64,000 nucleotides of DNA. It comes from Anodontia alba (lineage: Eukaryota > Mollusca > Bivalvia > Lucinida > Lucinidae). The position numbers were made by a program, and so were the translations under genes. The notes beneath the pieces are model-generated. The model was given only the letters and a program-made list of their open reading frames with translations, searched no databases and was not told where the DNA came from. The stretch is taken from positions 53,610,684 to 53,674,683 of the forward strand of contig OZ024827.1 of NCBI GenBank assembly GCA_964016985.1, written 5' to 3'. Positions 35,201 through 47,741 of the stretch are shown piece by piece (the stretch's first letter is position 1; the number at the start of each line of letters is the position of its first letter).

Positions 35201-36904
35201 AAATATCGAAAAATGAAGGGTTTGCTAATTTCAACTTTTTGTTTTACTGTTCCAACCCTTATTTTTTTTAAAAAATTATATGCATTTAGTACCTAGTTAC
35301 CCTGGGTATATCCTGGGTGGGGGTAGATTCCTTCACATTCCCTTGTAATGGGGCTACAGGAGACCAATATGGTGAAATTAAGACAAAAATATAGGAAAAT
35401 GAAGTGTTCGCTAATTTAAGTAATTTTTTTTTTCGGTTTTCTGACCTCTTATTTCATTCAAATGATTATGTGCATTTAGTAGCTAGGTACCCTGGGTAAA
35501 TCCTTTGTGGGGGTAGATTCCGTCACATTCCCTAGTATGGGGGCTACAGGGGGCCAATATGTTGAAAATACGCAAGAAATATCGAAAAATCAAGGGTTTG
35601 CTAATTTGAATTTTTTGTTTTACTGTTCCAAACCCTTATTTTCTTAAAATGATTATATGCATTTAGTACCTAGGAACCCTAGGTATATCCTGGGTGGGAG
35701 CAGAGTCCGTCACATTCCCTTGTAATGGGTCTACAGGAGACCAATATGGTGAAAATACCTAAAAAATATAGAAAAATGAAGTGTTCGCTAATTTAAGTAA
35801 TTTTTTCGGTATTCGAACCTCTTATTTCATTAAAATGATTATGTGCAATTAGTAGCTAGGTACCCTGGATACATCCTTTGTGGGGGTAGATTCCGTTACA
35901 TTCCCTAGTATGGGGGCTAATAGGGGCCAATATGTTGATAATACGCAAAAATATCGAAAAATGAAAGGTTTGCTAATTTCAACTTTTTTTTTTTTTTACT
36001 ATTCGAACCCCTTATTTTCTTAAAATGATTATGTGCATTTAGTACCTAGATACCATGGGTATATCCTGGATGGGGGTAGATTCCGTCACATTCCCTAATA
36101 TGGGAGTCTACAAGGACCAATATGTTGAAAATAGGTAAAAAATATCGAAAATCAGGACTGGTTAATTTCAATATTTTTTTACGGTGTTCAAATCCCTAAA
36201 ATTCTTAGAATTATTATGTGCGTTTGGTAGCTAGGTACCCTAAGTACATCATGGGTGAGTGGAGTTTCCGTCACATTCCCTTATATGGGGCTACAGGAGA
36301 CCAATATGGTGAAAATACGTCAAAAAATATTGGAAAATGAAGGGTTGGCTAAATTAAGTATTTTTTTCGGTATTCCAAACTCTAATTTCCTTAAAATGAT
36401 TATGTGCATTTCGTAGCTAGGTACCCTGGGTACATCCTTTATGGGGGTAAATGTCGTCACATTACCTTGTATGAAATCTACAGTTGGGGGGGGGGGGTCC
36501 AATATGTTGAAAATACGTCAGAAATATCGGAAAATCAAGGGTTTGCTAATTTTAATATATTTTTTCCGTGTTCCAACCTCTTCTTTTCTTCAAATGGTTA
36601 TGTGCATTTCGTAGCTAGGTACCCTGGGTAAATCATGGGTGAGGTAAGTTTCCGTCACATTCCCTGTTACGTGAGGGGACGGGCTGGGGGGGGGGGGGGC
36701 TATAGGGGGCCCAATATGTTTAAAATACGTCAAAATATAGGAAAATTTTAATATTTTCGGTGTTCCAACCTCTTATTTTCTTAAAATGATTATGTGCATT
36801 TCGTAGCTAGGTACCTAGGTTCTCCATGGGCTGCTAAAGGTGGGGGGAGGGGGGCAATATGTTTAAAATACGTCAAAAATATAGGAAAATCAAGGGTTGC
36901 TAAA

Positions 36905-37680
36905 TTTCAATATTATATTCGGTGTTCCAACCTTTAATTTTCTTAAAATAGTTCTGTGCATTTAGTAGCTAGGTACCCTGGGTACATCCTGGGTAGGTAG
37001 GGATAGATTCCGTCGCATTCCCTGGTATGGGGGCTACAGGGTGCCAGTATGTTGAAAATATGCCAGAAATATTGAAAACTCAAGGGTTTGCTAATTTCAT
37101 TTTTTTACTGTTCCAACCTCATATTTTCTTAAAATGATTAGGTTCTTTTCGTAGCTAGGTACCCTAGGTTCTCCATGAGTGTGGGGATGGGGGGGGGGGG
37201 GGCGTTTTTATCACATTCCCTGGCATAATGGGCTACAGGGGGCCAATATGTTGAAAATAGTCAAAAATATAGGCAAATCAAGGTTTGATAAATTTCAATA
37301 TTATATTCGGTGTTCCAACCTCTAATTTTCTTAAAATAGTTCTGTGCATTTAGTAGCTAGGTACCCTGGGTACATCCTGGGTAGGTAGGGATAGATTCCG
37401 TTGCATTCCCTGGTATGGGGGCTACAGGGTGCCAGTATGTTGAAAATATGCCAGAAATATTGAAAACTCAAGGGTTTGCTAATTTCATTTTTTTACTGTT
37501 CCAACCTCATATTTTCTTAAAATGATTAGGTTCTTTTCGTAGCTAGGTACCTAGGTTCTCCATGGGTGTGGGGATGGGGGCGTTTTTATCACATTCCCTG
37601 GCATAATGGGCTACAGGGAGCCAATATGTTGAAAATAGTCAAAAATATAGGCAAATCAAGGGTTGGTAAATTTCAATATT
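36905..37680. repeat. 388-bp duplicated satellite dimer
   Basis: The segment with TTCTGTGCATTTAGTAGC, CTGGGTAGGTAGGGATAG and GGTGCCAGTATG occurs twice, shifted by 388 bp (36,991 and 37,379). The second copy differs mainly by loss of a G-run. Confidence 0.8.
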
Positions 37681-40374
37681 ATTTTCGGTGTTCCAACCTC
37701 TTATTTTCTTAAAATGGATGTGTGCATTTAGTACCTATGTACCCTTACTACATCCTGGGTAGGGATAGTTTCCGTCACATTCCCTGGTATGGGGGCTACA
37801 TGGGGCCAATATGTTGAAAATATGCCAGAAATATTGAAAAATCAAGGGTTTGCTAATTTCATTTTTTTTTACTGTTCCAACCTCATATTTTCTTAAAATG
37901 ATTAGGCGCGTTTCGTAGCTAGGTACCCTGGGAACATCATGGATGGGGGGCGTTTCCGTCACATTCCCTGGGATCATGGGCTACAGGGGGCCAATATGTT
38001 GAAAATAGCCAAAAATATAGGAAAAGCAAGGGTTGGTAAATTTCAATATTACTTTCGGTGTTCCAACCTCTTATTTTCTTAAAAACGTTGTGTGCATTTA
38101 GTACCTCGGTACCCTGGGTACATCCTGGGTAGGAGTAGATTCCGTCACATTCCTTGGTATGGGGGCTACAGGGTGCCAATATGTTGAAAATATGTCAGAA
38201 ATATTGAAAACTCAAGGGTTTGCTAATTTCTTTTTTTTTTACTGTTCCAACCTCACATTTTCTTAAAATGATTAGGTGCTTTTCGTAGCTAGGTACACTG
38301 GGTTCATCATGGGTGCGGGGGGCGTTTCCGTCACATTCCCTGGCATAATGGGCTACTGGAGGGGGGGGGGGGGCAATATGTTGAAAATAGTAAAAAATAT
38401 AGGAAAATCAAGGGTTGGTAAATTTCAATATTAGTTTCGGTGTTCCAGCCTCTTATTTTCTTAAAATGGTTGTGTGCATTTAGTACCTAGGTACATTTAC
38501 TACATCCTGGGTAGGGGTAGTTTCCGTCACGTTCCCTGGTATGGGGGCTACATGGGGTCAATATGTTGAAAATATGCCAGAAATATTGAAAAATCAAGGG
38601 TTTGCTAAATTCATTTTTTTTTACCGTTCCAACTTCATATTTTCTTAAAATAATTAGGTGCTTTTCGTAGCTAGGTACCCTGGATTCATCATGGTTGGGG
38701 GGCGTCTCCGTCATATTCCCTGGCATAATGGGCTACAGGGGGCCAATATGTTGAAAATAGCCAAAAATATAGGAAAGTCAAGGGTTTGTAAATTTCAATA
38801 ATATTTTCGGTGTTCCAACCTCTTATTTTCTTTAAATGGTTGTGTGTATTTAGTAGCTAGATACCCTGGGTACATCCTGGGTAGGGGTAGATTCCGTCAC
38901 ATTTCTTGGTATGGGGGCTACAGGGGGCCAATATGTTGAAAATAAGCCAGAAATATCGAAAAATCAAGGGTTTGCTAATTTCATTTTTTTTACTGTTCCA
39001 ACCTCATATTTTCTTAAAATGATTATGTGCATTTCGTAGCTAGGTACTCTGGGAACATCATGCGTGGGGGCGTTTACGTCACATTTCTTGGTATAATGGG
39101 CTACAGGGGGCCAATATGTCGAAAGTAAAAAATATACGCATTTCAAGGGTTGGTAAATTTCAATATTATTTTCAGTGTTCCAACCTCTTATTTTCTTAAA
39201 ATGATTATGTGCATTTGGTAGCTAGGTACACTGGGTACATCACGAGTGGGAGCAGTTTCCGTCACATTCCCTGGTTTGGGGGCAACAAGGGGCCAATATG
39301 TTGAAAATACGTCAAAAATATAGGAAAATAAAGGGTTGGTAAATTTCAATATTATTTTCGGTGTTCCAACCTCTTATTTTTTTAAATAGTTATGTGCATT
39401 TAGTAAGTAGGTACACTGGCTACATCCTGGTTAGGAGAGATTCCGTCACATTCTCTGGTATGGGGGCTGCCGGGGGTGGGGGGGGGGGGGTCCAATATGT
39501 TGAAAATATGCCAGAAATATCGAAAAATCAAGGGTTTGCTAATTTCATTTTTTTACTGTTCCAACCTCATATCTTCTTCAAATGATTATGTGCATCGTAG
39601 CTACGTATCCTGGGTACATCATGGGTGGTGGCGTTTTCGTTACAGTCCCTGGTATAAGGGGCTACGTCGGGGTGGGGGGGGGGGGGGGGGCAATATGTCG
39701 AAAATAGTAAAAAATATACGCAAATCAAGGGCTGGTGCTGTGCATTTCAATATTATTTTCGGTGTTCCTCTTAGTCTATTCAAATGAGTATGTGCATTTG
39801 GTAGCTAGGTACCCTGTGTACATCACGAGTGAGAGTAGTTTTCGTCACATTCCCTGGTATGGGGGCTATGGGGGGAGGGGGGCATTATGTTCAAAATACG
39901 TCAAAAATATAGGAAAATAAGGGGTTGGTAAATTTCAATATTATTTTCGGTGTTCCAACCTCTTATTTTCTTAAAATGGTTATGTGCATTTAGTCAGTAA
40001 GTACTCTGGCTACATCCGGGTAGGGATAGATTCCGTCACATTCCCTGGTATGGGGCTACAGGGGACCAATTTGTTGAAAATATGCCAGAAATATCTAACA
40101 AGAATTCCGCGGAAGGCGTCATCGCACCTGCTGGCGCAAAAGTCACAGGAGCCACAATCAGAATGTGGTTATTAAATAAGTTTATTTCATTCTTAGCAGT
40201 GCTTACTTGGAAAACTGGGTTGAAAAATGTAGACAAAGTGCCTAGTGGGGCACATATATTCCAGGCCAGTCCCATTCCCTCTAATGGCTATATCTTCAGC
40301 ACTGACTTTTCGTATCATACAGCCCAATGATAATGGAACGTAGACGTAAAATGTGTAAAAGTCACTGGAGCATG

Positions 40375-41400
40375 AAATATAGGTCAAGGTTACGGGTCAA
40401 GGTACCTGCTAATTCAGTACATCAAGGAGAAGCACAATGCAAGGTATGGTGGTTGTAGGCCTTATAGTTGAGGAGTTATCAAACATCAACGTAAAATGTG
40501 TCAAATATAGGTCAAGGTCACTAGGTACCTGCCAAGCCAGGGCAATGAGGTGAAGCACTATGCAAGGTTAGTGGTTGTAGATCTTATATTTGAGGAGATA
40601 CCGAACATCAATATAAAATGTGTCAAAGTCACTGGAGTGCACAATATAGGTCAAGGTCACCAGGTCAAAGTACCTGTCAAGTAATACATCGAGAAGAAGT
40701 GCTATATAAGGTTTGGTAGTTGAAGGCCTTACAGTTGAGGACATATGGAAGGGTGACGTAAAAGGTGTAAAAGTCAATGGAGTGTGAAATATATGTCAAG
40801 GTCACCCAGTCAAGGTACCTGCAGAGTCCGTACATTGAGGAGAAGCACTATGCAAGGTTTGATGGTTGTAGGCCTTATAGTTGAGGAGATATTGAACGTT
40901 GACGTAAAATGTGTAAAAGGCACTGGAGCGCAAAATATAGGTCAAGGTCACCGGGTCAAGATACCTGCCAAGTCAGTACATATAGGAGAAGCACTATGCA
41001 AGGTTTGGTGGCTAGAGGTCTTACACTTGAGGAGATCTGGAATGTTGATGTAAATTATGTCAAAGTCACTGCAGCCAAAATATAGGTCAAGGTCACCAGG
41101 TCAAGGTATCTGCTAAGTCAGTACATTGAGGAGAAGCACTTTGCAAGGTTTGATGGTTGTAGGCCTTATAGTTGAGGAGATATCGAACGTCGACGCAAAA
41201 TATGTCAAAGTCACTGGAGCGCAAAATATAGGTCAAGGTCACCGGGTCAAGGTACCTGCCAAATCTGTACATCTAGAAGAAGTACTATGCAAGGTTTGGT
41301 AGTTGTACGCCTTATAGTTGAGAAGATCTGGAACGTCAACGAAAATTGTGTCAAAGTCAATGGAGAGCAAAATATAGGTCAAGGTCACTGGGTCAACATA
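40375..41400 (+). repeat. ~146-bp core repeats
   Basis: AGGTCAAGGTCAC recurs near 40,384, 40,508, 40,648, 40,794, 40,938, 41,084, 41,230 and 41,374, so the mature spacing is 144-146 bp. The motif TCAAGGTCACC is on average better kept than the rest. Confidence 0.92.
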
Positions 41401-42050
41401 TCTGCCAAGTCAGGAGGTCAAGGAATGATGGTTGTTGTAGAATTGTAGTTGTTTAGAATACTAACTTTGACATAAATGTCGAACTTCGACATAACAGAAC
41501 TGTTAAGAGACAGACGGACGGACGAACGGACAGACGAATGGAAAAGCGGGCACCTATGTCGCAAAGTCAGGAGGTCAGGGAGATATTTCATACAAGGTTT
41601 GATGGTTGTTTAGTCTTGTAGTTGATTAAAATACTAACTTGGACATAAATGTCGAACTTCGACATAACAGAACTGTTAAGAGACGGACAGACGAACAGAC
41701 AGACGAATGGAAAAGTGGGCACCTATGTCGCAAAGTCGGGAGGTCAGGGAGATGTTTCATGCAAGGTTTGATGGTTGTTTAGTCTTGTAGTTGATTAAAA
41801 TACTAACTTTGACATAAATGTCGAACTTCGACATAAATGTTGACAGACGGACGGACGAATGGACAGACATACGGAAAAGCGGACGCCTATGTTGCAAAGT
41901 CAGGAGGTCAGGGAGATGTTTCATGCAAGGTTTGATGGTTGTTTAGTCTTGTAGTTGATAAGAATACTAACTTTGACATAAATGTCGAACGTCGACATAA
42001 ATGTTGACAGACGGACGGACGGACTGACGGACGGACGGACAGAATATCGG
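41400..42050 (+). repeat. ~170-bp repeats with GACG microsatellite
   Basis: Four units carrying ATAAATGTCGAACTTCGACA (about 41,472, 41,650, 41,814 and 41,980; the last has CGAACGTCGACA) followed by GACGGACGGAC-type runs. TCGAACTTCGA is itself palindromic. This is the microsatellite-bearing part of the pearl-like architecture. Confidence 0.88.
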
Positions 42051-42088
42051 ACGCCTATATCGCACCCTGCTACAAGCAGGTGCGATAA

Positions 42089-45000
42089 AAATCAAGGGTT
42101 TGCTAATTTCAGTTTTTTTTTTTCTGTTCCAACCTCATATTTTCTTAAAATGATTATGTGCATTTCGTAGCTAGGTCCCCTGGGTACATCATGGGCGGGA
42201 CGTTTCCGTCACATTTCCTAGTATAAGGGGCTAAAGGGGGCGGGGGGCAATATTTCGAAAACAGTAAAAAATATACTAAAATCAAGGGATGGTAAATTTC
42301 AATATTATTTTAGGTGTTCAAGCCTCTTATTTTCTTAAAATGATTATGTGCATTTGGTAGCTAGGTACCCTGGGTACTTCACAAGAGGGGGTAGTTTCCG
42401 TCACATTCCCTGGTATGGGGGGCTACAGGGGGCCAATATGTTCAAAATACGTCAAAATATAAGAATATCAAGGGTTGGTAAATTTCAAAATTATTTTCGG
42501 TGTTCCAACCTCTTATTTTCTTAAAATGGTTATGTGCATTTAGTCAGTAGGTACTCTGGCTACATCCGGGGTAGGGATAGATTTCGTCACATTCCCTGGT
42601 ATGGGGGCTACAGGGGACCAATGTGTTGAAAATATGCCAGAAATATCTCAAAATCAAGGGTTTGCTAATTTCATTTTTTTTTCTGTTCCAACCCCATATT
42701 TTCTTAAAATGATTATGTGCATTTCGTAGCTAGGTCCCCTGGGTACATCATGCGCGGGGCGTTTCCGTCACATTCCCTAGTATAAGGGGTTAAAGGGGTT
42801 GGGGGGGCCAATATTTCGAAAACAGTAAAAAATATACTAAAATCAAGGGATGGTAAATTTCAATATTATTTTCGGTGTTCCAGCCTCTTATTTTCTTAAA
42901 ATGATTATGTGCAATTGGTAGCTAGGTACCCTGGGTACTTCACAAGTGGGGGTAGTTTCCGTCACATTCCCTGGTATGGGGGCTACAGGGGGCCAATATG
43001 TTCAAAATACGTCAAAATATAAGAAAATAAAGGGTTGGTAAATTTCAAAATTATTTTCGGTGTTCCAACCTCTTATTTTCTTAAAATGGTTATGTGCATT
43101 TAGTAAGTAGGTACCCTGGGTACATCCTGGGTGGGGGTAGATTCCGGCACATTACCTCGTATGGGGGCTACAGGGTGCCAATATGTTGAAAATATGCCAG
43201 AATATCGAAAAATCAAGGGTTTGCTAATTTCTTTTTTCTTTTTTTTTTTTTTTTTGTTCCAATCTCATATTTTCTTAAAATGATTATATGCATTTCGTAG
43301 CTAGGTATCCTGAGTACATCATGGGGGGGGGGGGGGGTGGGGGGGGGCGTTTCCGTCACATTCCCTGGTATAAGGGGCTACAGGGTGACAATATGTTGAA
43401 AACAGTAAAAAAAATATAGGAAAATCAAGGGTTGGTAAATTTCAATATTATTTTCGGTATTCCAACCTCTTATTTTCTTACAATAGTTATATGCATTTAG
43501 TAGCTAGGTACCCTGGGTACATCCTGGGTGGAAATAGATTCCGTCACATGCCCTGGTATGGGGGCTAAGCAGGGGGCCAATATGTTGAAAATACGCAAAA
43601 ATATCGAAAAACCAAGAGTTTGCTTTTTTATTTCAACTTTTTTTTTAACTATTCAAACCCCTTATATTCTTAAAATGATTATGTGCATTTATTACCTAGG
43701 TACCTTGGGTACATCCTGGGTGGGGTAGATCCGGTCACATTCCGTAGTATGGGAGTCTACAAGGGCCAATACGTTGAAAATAGGTAACAAATATCGAAAA
43801 TCAGAATTGGCTAATTTCAGTATTCTTTTTTCGGTGTTCCAACCTCTTATTTTCTTAAAGTTATTATGTGCATTTGGTAGCTAGGTACCCTGGGTACATC
43901 ATGGGTGGGAGGAGTTTCCGTCACATTCCCTTGTATGGGGGGCTACAGGAGACCAATATGGTGAAAATACGTCAAAAATATAGGAAAATGAAAGATTGGC
44001 TAATATAAGTATTTTTTTTATGTATTTCAACCTCTTATTTCCTTAAAATGATTATGTGCATTTCGTAGCTAGGTACCCTGGGTACATCCTTTATGGGGGT
44101 AGATATCGTCACATTACCTCGTATGAGGGCTACAGAGGCCAGTATGTTGAAAATACGTCAGAAATACCGAATATTCAAGGGTTTGCTAATTTCAATATTT
44201 TTTTTTTCGGTGTTCCAACCTCTTATTTTCTTAAAATGATTATGTGCATTTCGTATTTAGGTACCCTGGGTGAATCATGGGTGTAGGTAGTTTCCGTCAC
44301 ATTCCCTGGTATAGGGCTACATGGGGCCCAATATGTTTAAAATACGTCAAAAATATAGGAAAATTTTTGGTTGGTAAATTTCAATATTATTTTCGGTGTT
44401 CCAACCCCTTATTTTCTTAAAATGATTATGTGCATTTCTTACCTAGGTACCCTGGGTACATCCTGGGTGGGGTAGATCCGGTCACATTCTGTAGTATGGG
44501 AGTCTACAAGGGCCAATATGTTGAAAATACGTAAAAAATATCGAAAATCAGAATTGGCTAATTTCAGTATTTTTTTTTTCGGTGTTCCAACCTCTAATTT
44601 TCTTAAAATTATTATGTGCATTTGGTAGCTAGGTACCCTGGGTACATCATAGGTGGGAGGAGTTTCCGTCACATTCCCTTGTATGGGGGCTACAGGAGAC
44701 CAATATGTTTAAAATACGTCAAAAATATAGGAAAATGAAAGGTTGGCTAATTTAAGTATTTGTTTTCTGTATTTCAACCTCTTATTTCCTTAAAATGATT
44801 ATGTGCATTTCGTAGCTAGGTACCCTGGGTACATCCTTTATGGGGGGTAGATATCGTCACATTACCTCGTATGGGGGCTACAGGGGCCAGTATGTTGAAA
44901 ATACATCAGAAATATCGAATATTCAAGGGTTTGCTAATTTCAATATTTTTTTTCGGTGTTCCAACCTCTTATTTTCTTAAAATGATTATGTGCATTTCGT

Positions 45001-45926
45001 AGCTAGGTACCCTGGGTGAATCATGGGTGTGGGTAGTTTCCGTCACATTCCCTGGTATGGGGGCTGCAGAGGGCCCAATATGTTTAAAATACGTCAAAAA
45101 TATAGGAAAATTTATGGTTGGTAAATTTCAATATTATTTTCGGTGTTCCAACCTCTTATTTTCTTAAAATGATTATGTGCATTTAGTAGCTAGATACCCT
45201 GGGTACATCCTGAGTAGAAGTTTATTCCGTCACATTCCCTGGTATGGGGGCTACAGAAGGCTAATACATGTATGTTGAAAATATGTCAAAGCATAGGAAA
45301 ATCAAGGTTTCTCTAACTTAATTTTTTTCGGTGTTCCAACCTCTTACTTTCTTAAAATGATTATGCGCATTTGCTTGCTAGGTACCCTGGGTACATCATG
45401 GATGGGGGTAGTTTCCGTCACATTCCCTGGTTTGGGGACTACGTGGGGGGGGGGTTGGGGGGGCGGCAGGGAGGAGGGAGCGGCGGGGGTGGGGGAGCAA
45501 TATGTTGGAAATACTAAAAAAAATGTAAGAAATATCGAAAAATCAAGGGTTTGCTAATTTCAACTTTTTTTTTTTTTTTACTATTCCAATCCCTTATTTT
45601 CTTAAAATGATTATGTGCATTTAGTAGCTTGGAACCCTGGGTACATCCTGGGTGGGGTAGATCCCGTCACATTCCCTAGTATGGGGATATAGGGAGGGGG
45701 GCGGGGAGCGGGGTGTGGGGAACAAATTGATGAAAATATGCTAAAATATCGAAAAATCAAGGGTTGGCAAATTTTATTATTTTTTTTTCGGTGTTCCAAC
45801 CTCTTATTTTCTTAAAAATGATTATGTGCATTTAGTAGCTAGGTACCTAGGGTACATCCTGTGTGGGGTAGATTCCGTCATAATCTCTATTACGGGGGCT
45901 ACGTTGGGGGTGGGAGGGGGGGGGGG
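42089..45926. repeat. Satellite array, second block
   Basis: Continuation of the ~187-bp satellite with more diverged monomers (GTGTTCCAACCTCTTATTTT, GCATTTCGTAGCTAGG, GTCACATTCCCTGGTATGGG). It includes a 748-bp (four-monomer) repetition (44,083 against 44,831) and a ~560-bp (three-monomer) one (42,281 against 42,841). Runs of G interrupt several monomers at the same place. Confidence 0.95.
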
Positions 45927-46803
45927 CAGATAGCATGACAACGTTGGCCCAACGTTGAAATATGGTTGAAATATGGTCGGACAGCTGGCTAACCGTTGGC
46001 ATCATATGTACAACATTGCGCCAACGTTGGGCCAAAGTCATACAAATTTGACAAATTTCAGAGAAAAATAAGTCTTATGCACTAACATTGGGCCACCGTT
46101 GGCCCAACGTATGTATTTAGATGCATATTTCCCCGTGCTTTTTGTTTATGTGATAATGTTGGGTCTACACTGGCCCAACGTTGATATGCGATGCTAACTT
46201 TTTAAAAGATACACAAGCCGCGGATTCATTTAATAATGAAAATACATCATGATTAAATTTTCGAATGGACAAATAAATGAAAATGTTACAATATTTGTAG
46301 TTTTTACTTTAATTTTCAAAAGGAAGAAAAATAGAGCCATTTTGTTTTGTTGGGAATCCTACCTTCTGAATACATAAAAAAAATAGTTTTTATATTGATA
46401 AAACATTTTTTTTCTTGCAATGTAAAAATAATTAAAGTTGAGGTTTTACTCTTTCATTAGTTTAATTCCGCATACAAAATATGAGAAGAAATGCTTCATT
46501 AATAAATCTAATTATGATACTGTCTTTGACTATTCACCACCTGCAGGTTATAACATCAATTACAAGGAAACATAATACCCCAGGGAATTATGTTTGTGTT
46601 AGCCATTATCAGTGTATAATTAATACTAGGAAGATAAACACCAGAATCTGCTTTTTAATGCTTTAATTTATAGTGGCTGCTAGACAACATCTTGTTTATG
46701 TTGTAAAGCTTTATGTGTAAGTTGAACAATGATGTTTTATAAAAGTAAATGAAAATTACTTTTTTTTTTTGTAAAATGAAGAAAATGATAAAAAAATGTT
46801 GAA

Positions 46804-46826
46804 ACCCCCCCCCCTTCCCCCTCCCA

Positions 46827-46857
<31 letters not shown>

Positions 46858-46880
46858 AAAAAAAAAAACAAAAAAAACAT
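46804..46880. repeat. C-rich then A-rich low-complexity run
   Basis: A run of C with a few T/A, followed by a run of A with isolated C, inside the inverted-repeat element. Confidence 0.9.
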
Positions 46881-47036
46881 TCACCTCATTTATTAAGATA
46901 TTTCTTCGAAACAGTTGTTGATCTAGATAACGCTTGACAACTTGGATGTAGGATTCTTTTCGTATACAGTATTATTCAGCTTCGATCGATAAAGATACTT
47001 GGAAACAGTAACCTCTTTATACCACAGTGCATTATA

Positions 47037-47157
47037 ACACAAATTCGTATATAACATGGTTCAAAAATGTATAGATTATATAGAAAAGTGACATTTATAA
47101 CACAAATTTGGATATAACACGGTTCAAAAATGTATCGATTATATAGAAAAATGACAT
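47037..47157 (+). repeat. 60-bp tandem duplication
   Basis: ATAACACAAATT.G.ATATAAC followed by GGTTCAAAAATGTAT and ATTATATAGAAAA occurs twice in direct order, in the interior of the inverted-repeat element. Confidence 0.85.
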
Positions 47158-47633
47158 GTAATTTTTTTCCTTATAATCTACATTTTCGACTGGATACAGC
47201 ACATATGTTTAACTAACACAGTTTTTCTTTAAAACTCAAACAACCCGCCGCTTTCATTAAGAGATTGTTTTGTAATGAACTTTTTCTCGACTTAAAATTT
47301 TATGGCTTTATCGATCAAAGTTGAAAAAAAAAATGCGTTACAGTGTTTGATGCGGACGAAATTTTCATGTTTGATACGGATAAACATTTTGCGTCCAAGC
47401 TGACAACTGATATGTCAGTATACGTTGGACCAATGTATACAATGTACGTTGGCATAACGTTGTTTCAGTGTTACCTGTCAAATATGTCCTACGCTGGCCC
47501 AACGTTGCGCCAACACGTTGGCCCTATGGAGGCCCAACGAGCAAGTTAACTTTGGACCCGCGTTATTTTACAACGTTGGCCCAACGGTGACTAATCAAAA
47601 TACTACGTTGGCCCAACGTTGTCTTGCTATCTG

Positions 47634-47741
47634 GGGGGCAAATATGTTGTAAATTACGTCAAAAATTTAATTAAAAAATCAACGGTTGGCTAATTTCAAT
47701 ATTTTTTTACCGTGTTCCAACCTCTTATTTCCTTAAAATGA
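47634..47741. repeat. Last satellite monomer fragment
   Basis: GGGGGGCAAATATGTTGTAA ... GGTTGGCTAATTTCAATATT ... CCAACCTCTTATTTCCTTAA completes the monomer split by the 1.7 kb element. The array ends at about AATGATTAT (47,741). Confidence 0.88.

Larger units (their letters stand above)
19690..40096. repeat. ~187-bp dimeric satellite array, main block
   Basis: Tandem array of two alternating monomer types, together a ~375-bp dimer. Type A carries GGTACCCTGGGTACATCC, GTCACATTCCCTAGTATGGG and CAATATGTTGAAAATACGCC. Type B carries GGAACCCTGGGTATATCC, GTCACATTCCCTTGTAATGG and CAATATGGTGAAAATACGTC. GGTACC of type A was spaced 378, 375 and 376 bp at 20,143-21,272. The array is most homogeneous at 20-33 kb and more variable from 33 kb on. 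Monomers at the left edge are degenerate. All open frames within are repeat products. A centromeric or heterochromatic role is possible but unproven. Confidence 0.97.
40097..42088 (+). mobile_element. Helentron/pearl-like element inside the satellite
   Basis: Left end ACAAGA, then the palindrome TTCCGCGGAA and CATCGCACCTGCT. It holds about eight core repeats of ~146 bp (TATAGGTCAAGGTCACCGGG, CAAGGTACCTGCCAAGTCAG, GGAGAAGCACTATGCAAGGT). A second set of ~170-bp repeats with GACGGACG runs follows. The 3' hairpin is TCGCACCCTGCT aca AGCAGGTGCGA (42,060-42,085). The left TCGCACCTGCT is the inverse of the right arm. The same layout as 14,497-17,127, with different core and ends. It carries no Rep/helicase gene and interrupts a satellite monomer cleanly. 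Confidence 0.78.
45927..47633. mobile_element. Inverted-repeat element with GTTGGGCCAAC motifs
   Basis: A 1,707-bp element with terminal inverted repeats of about 29 bp: left CAGATAGCATGACAACGTTG then GCCCAACGTT, right its reverse complement ending TTGTCTTGCTATCTG. Subterminal regions on both sides carry several copies of the palindrome ACGTTGGSCCAACGT (for example 45,950, 46,030, 46,100, 46,170, then 47,500-47,620). The insertion is inside a G-run of the satellite and the sequence resumes in GGGGGG, so the duplication may be G-only. No transposase frame; a non-autonomous DNA transposon of unassigned superfamily. Confidence 0.8.
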
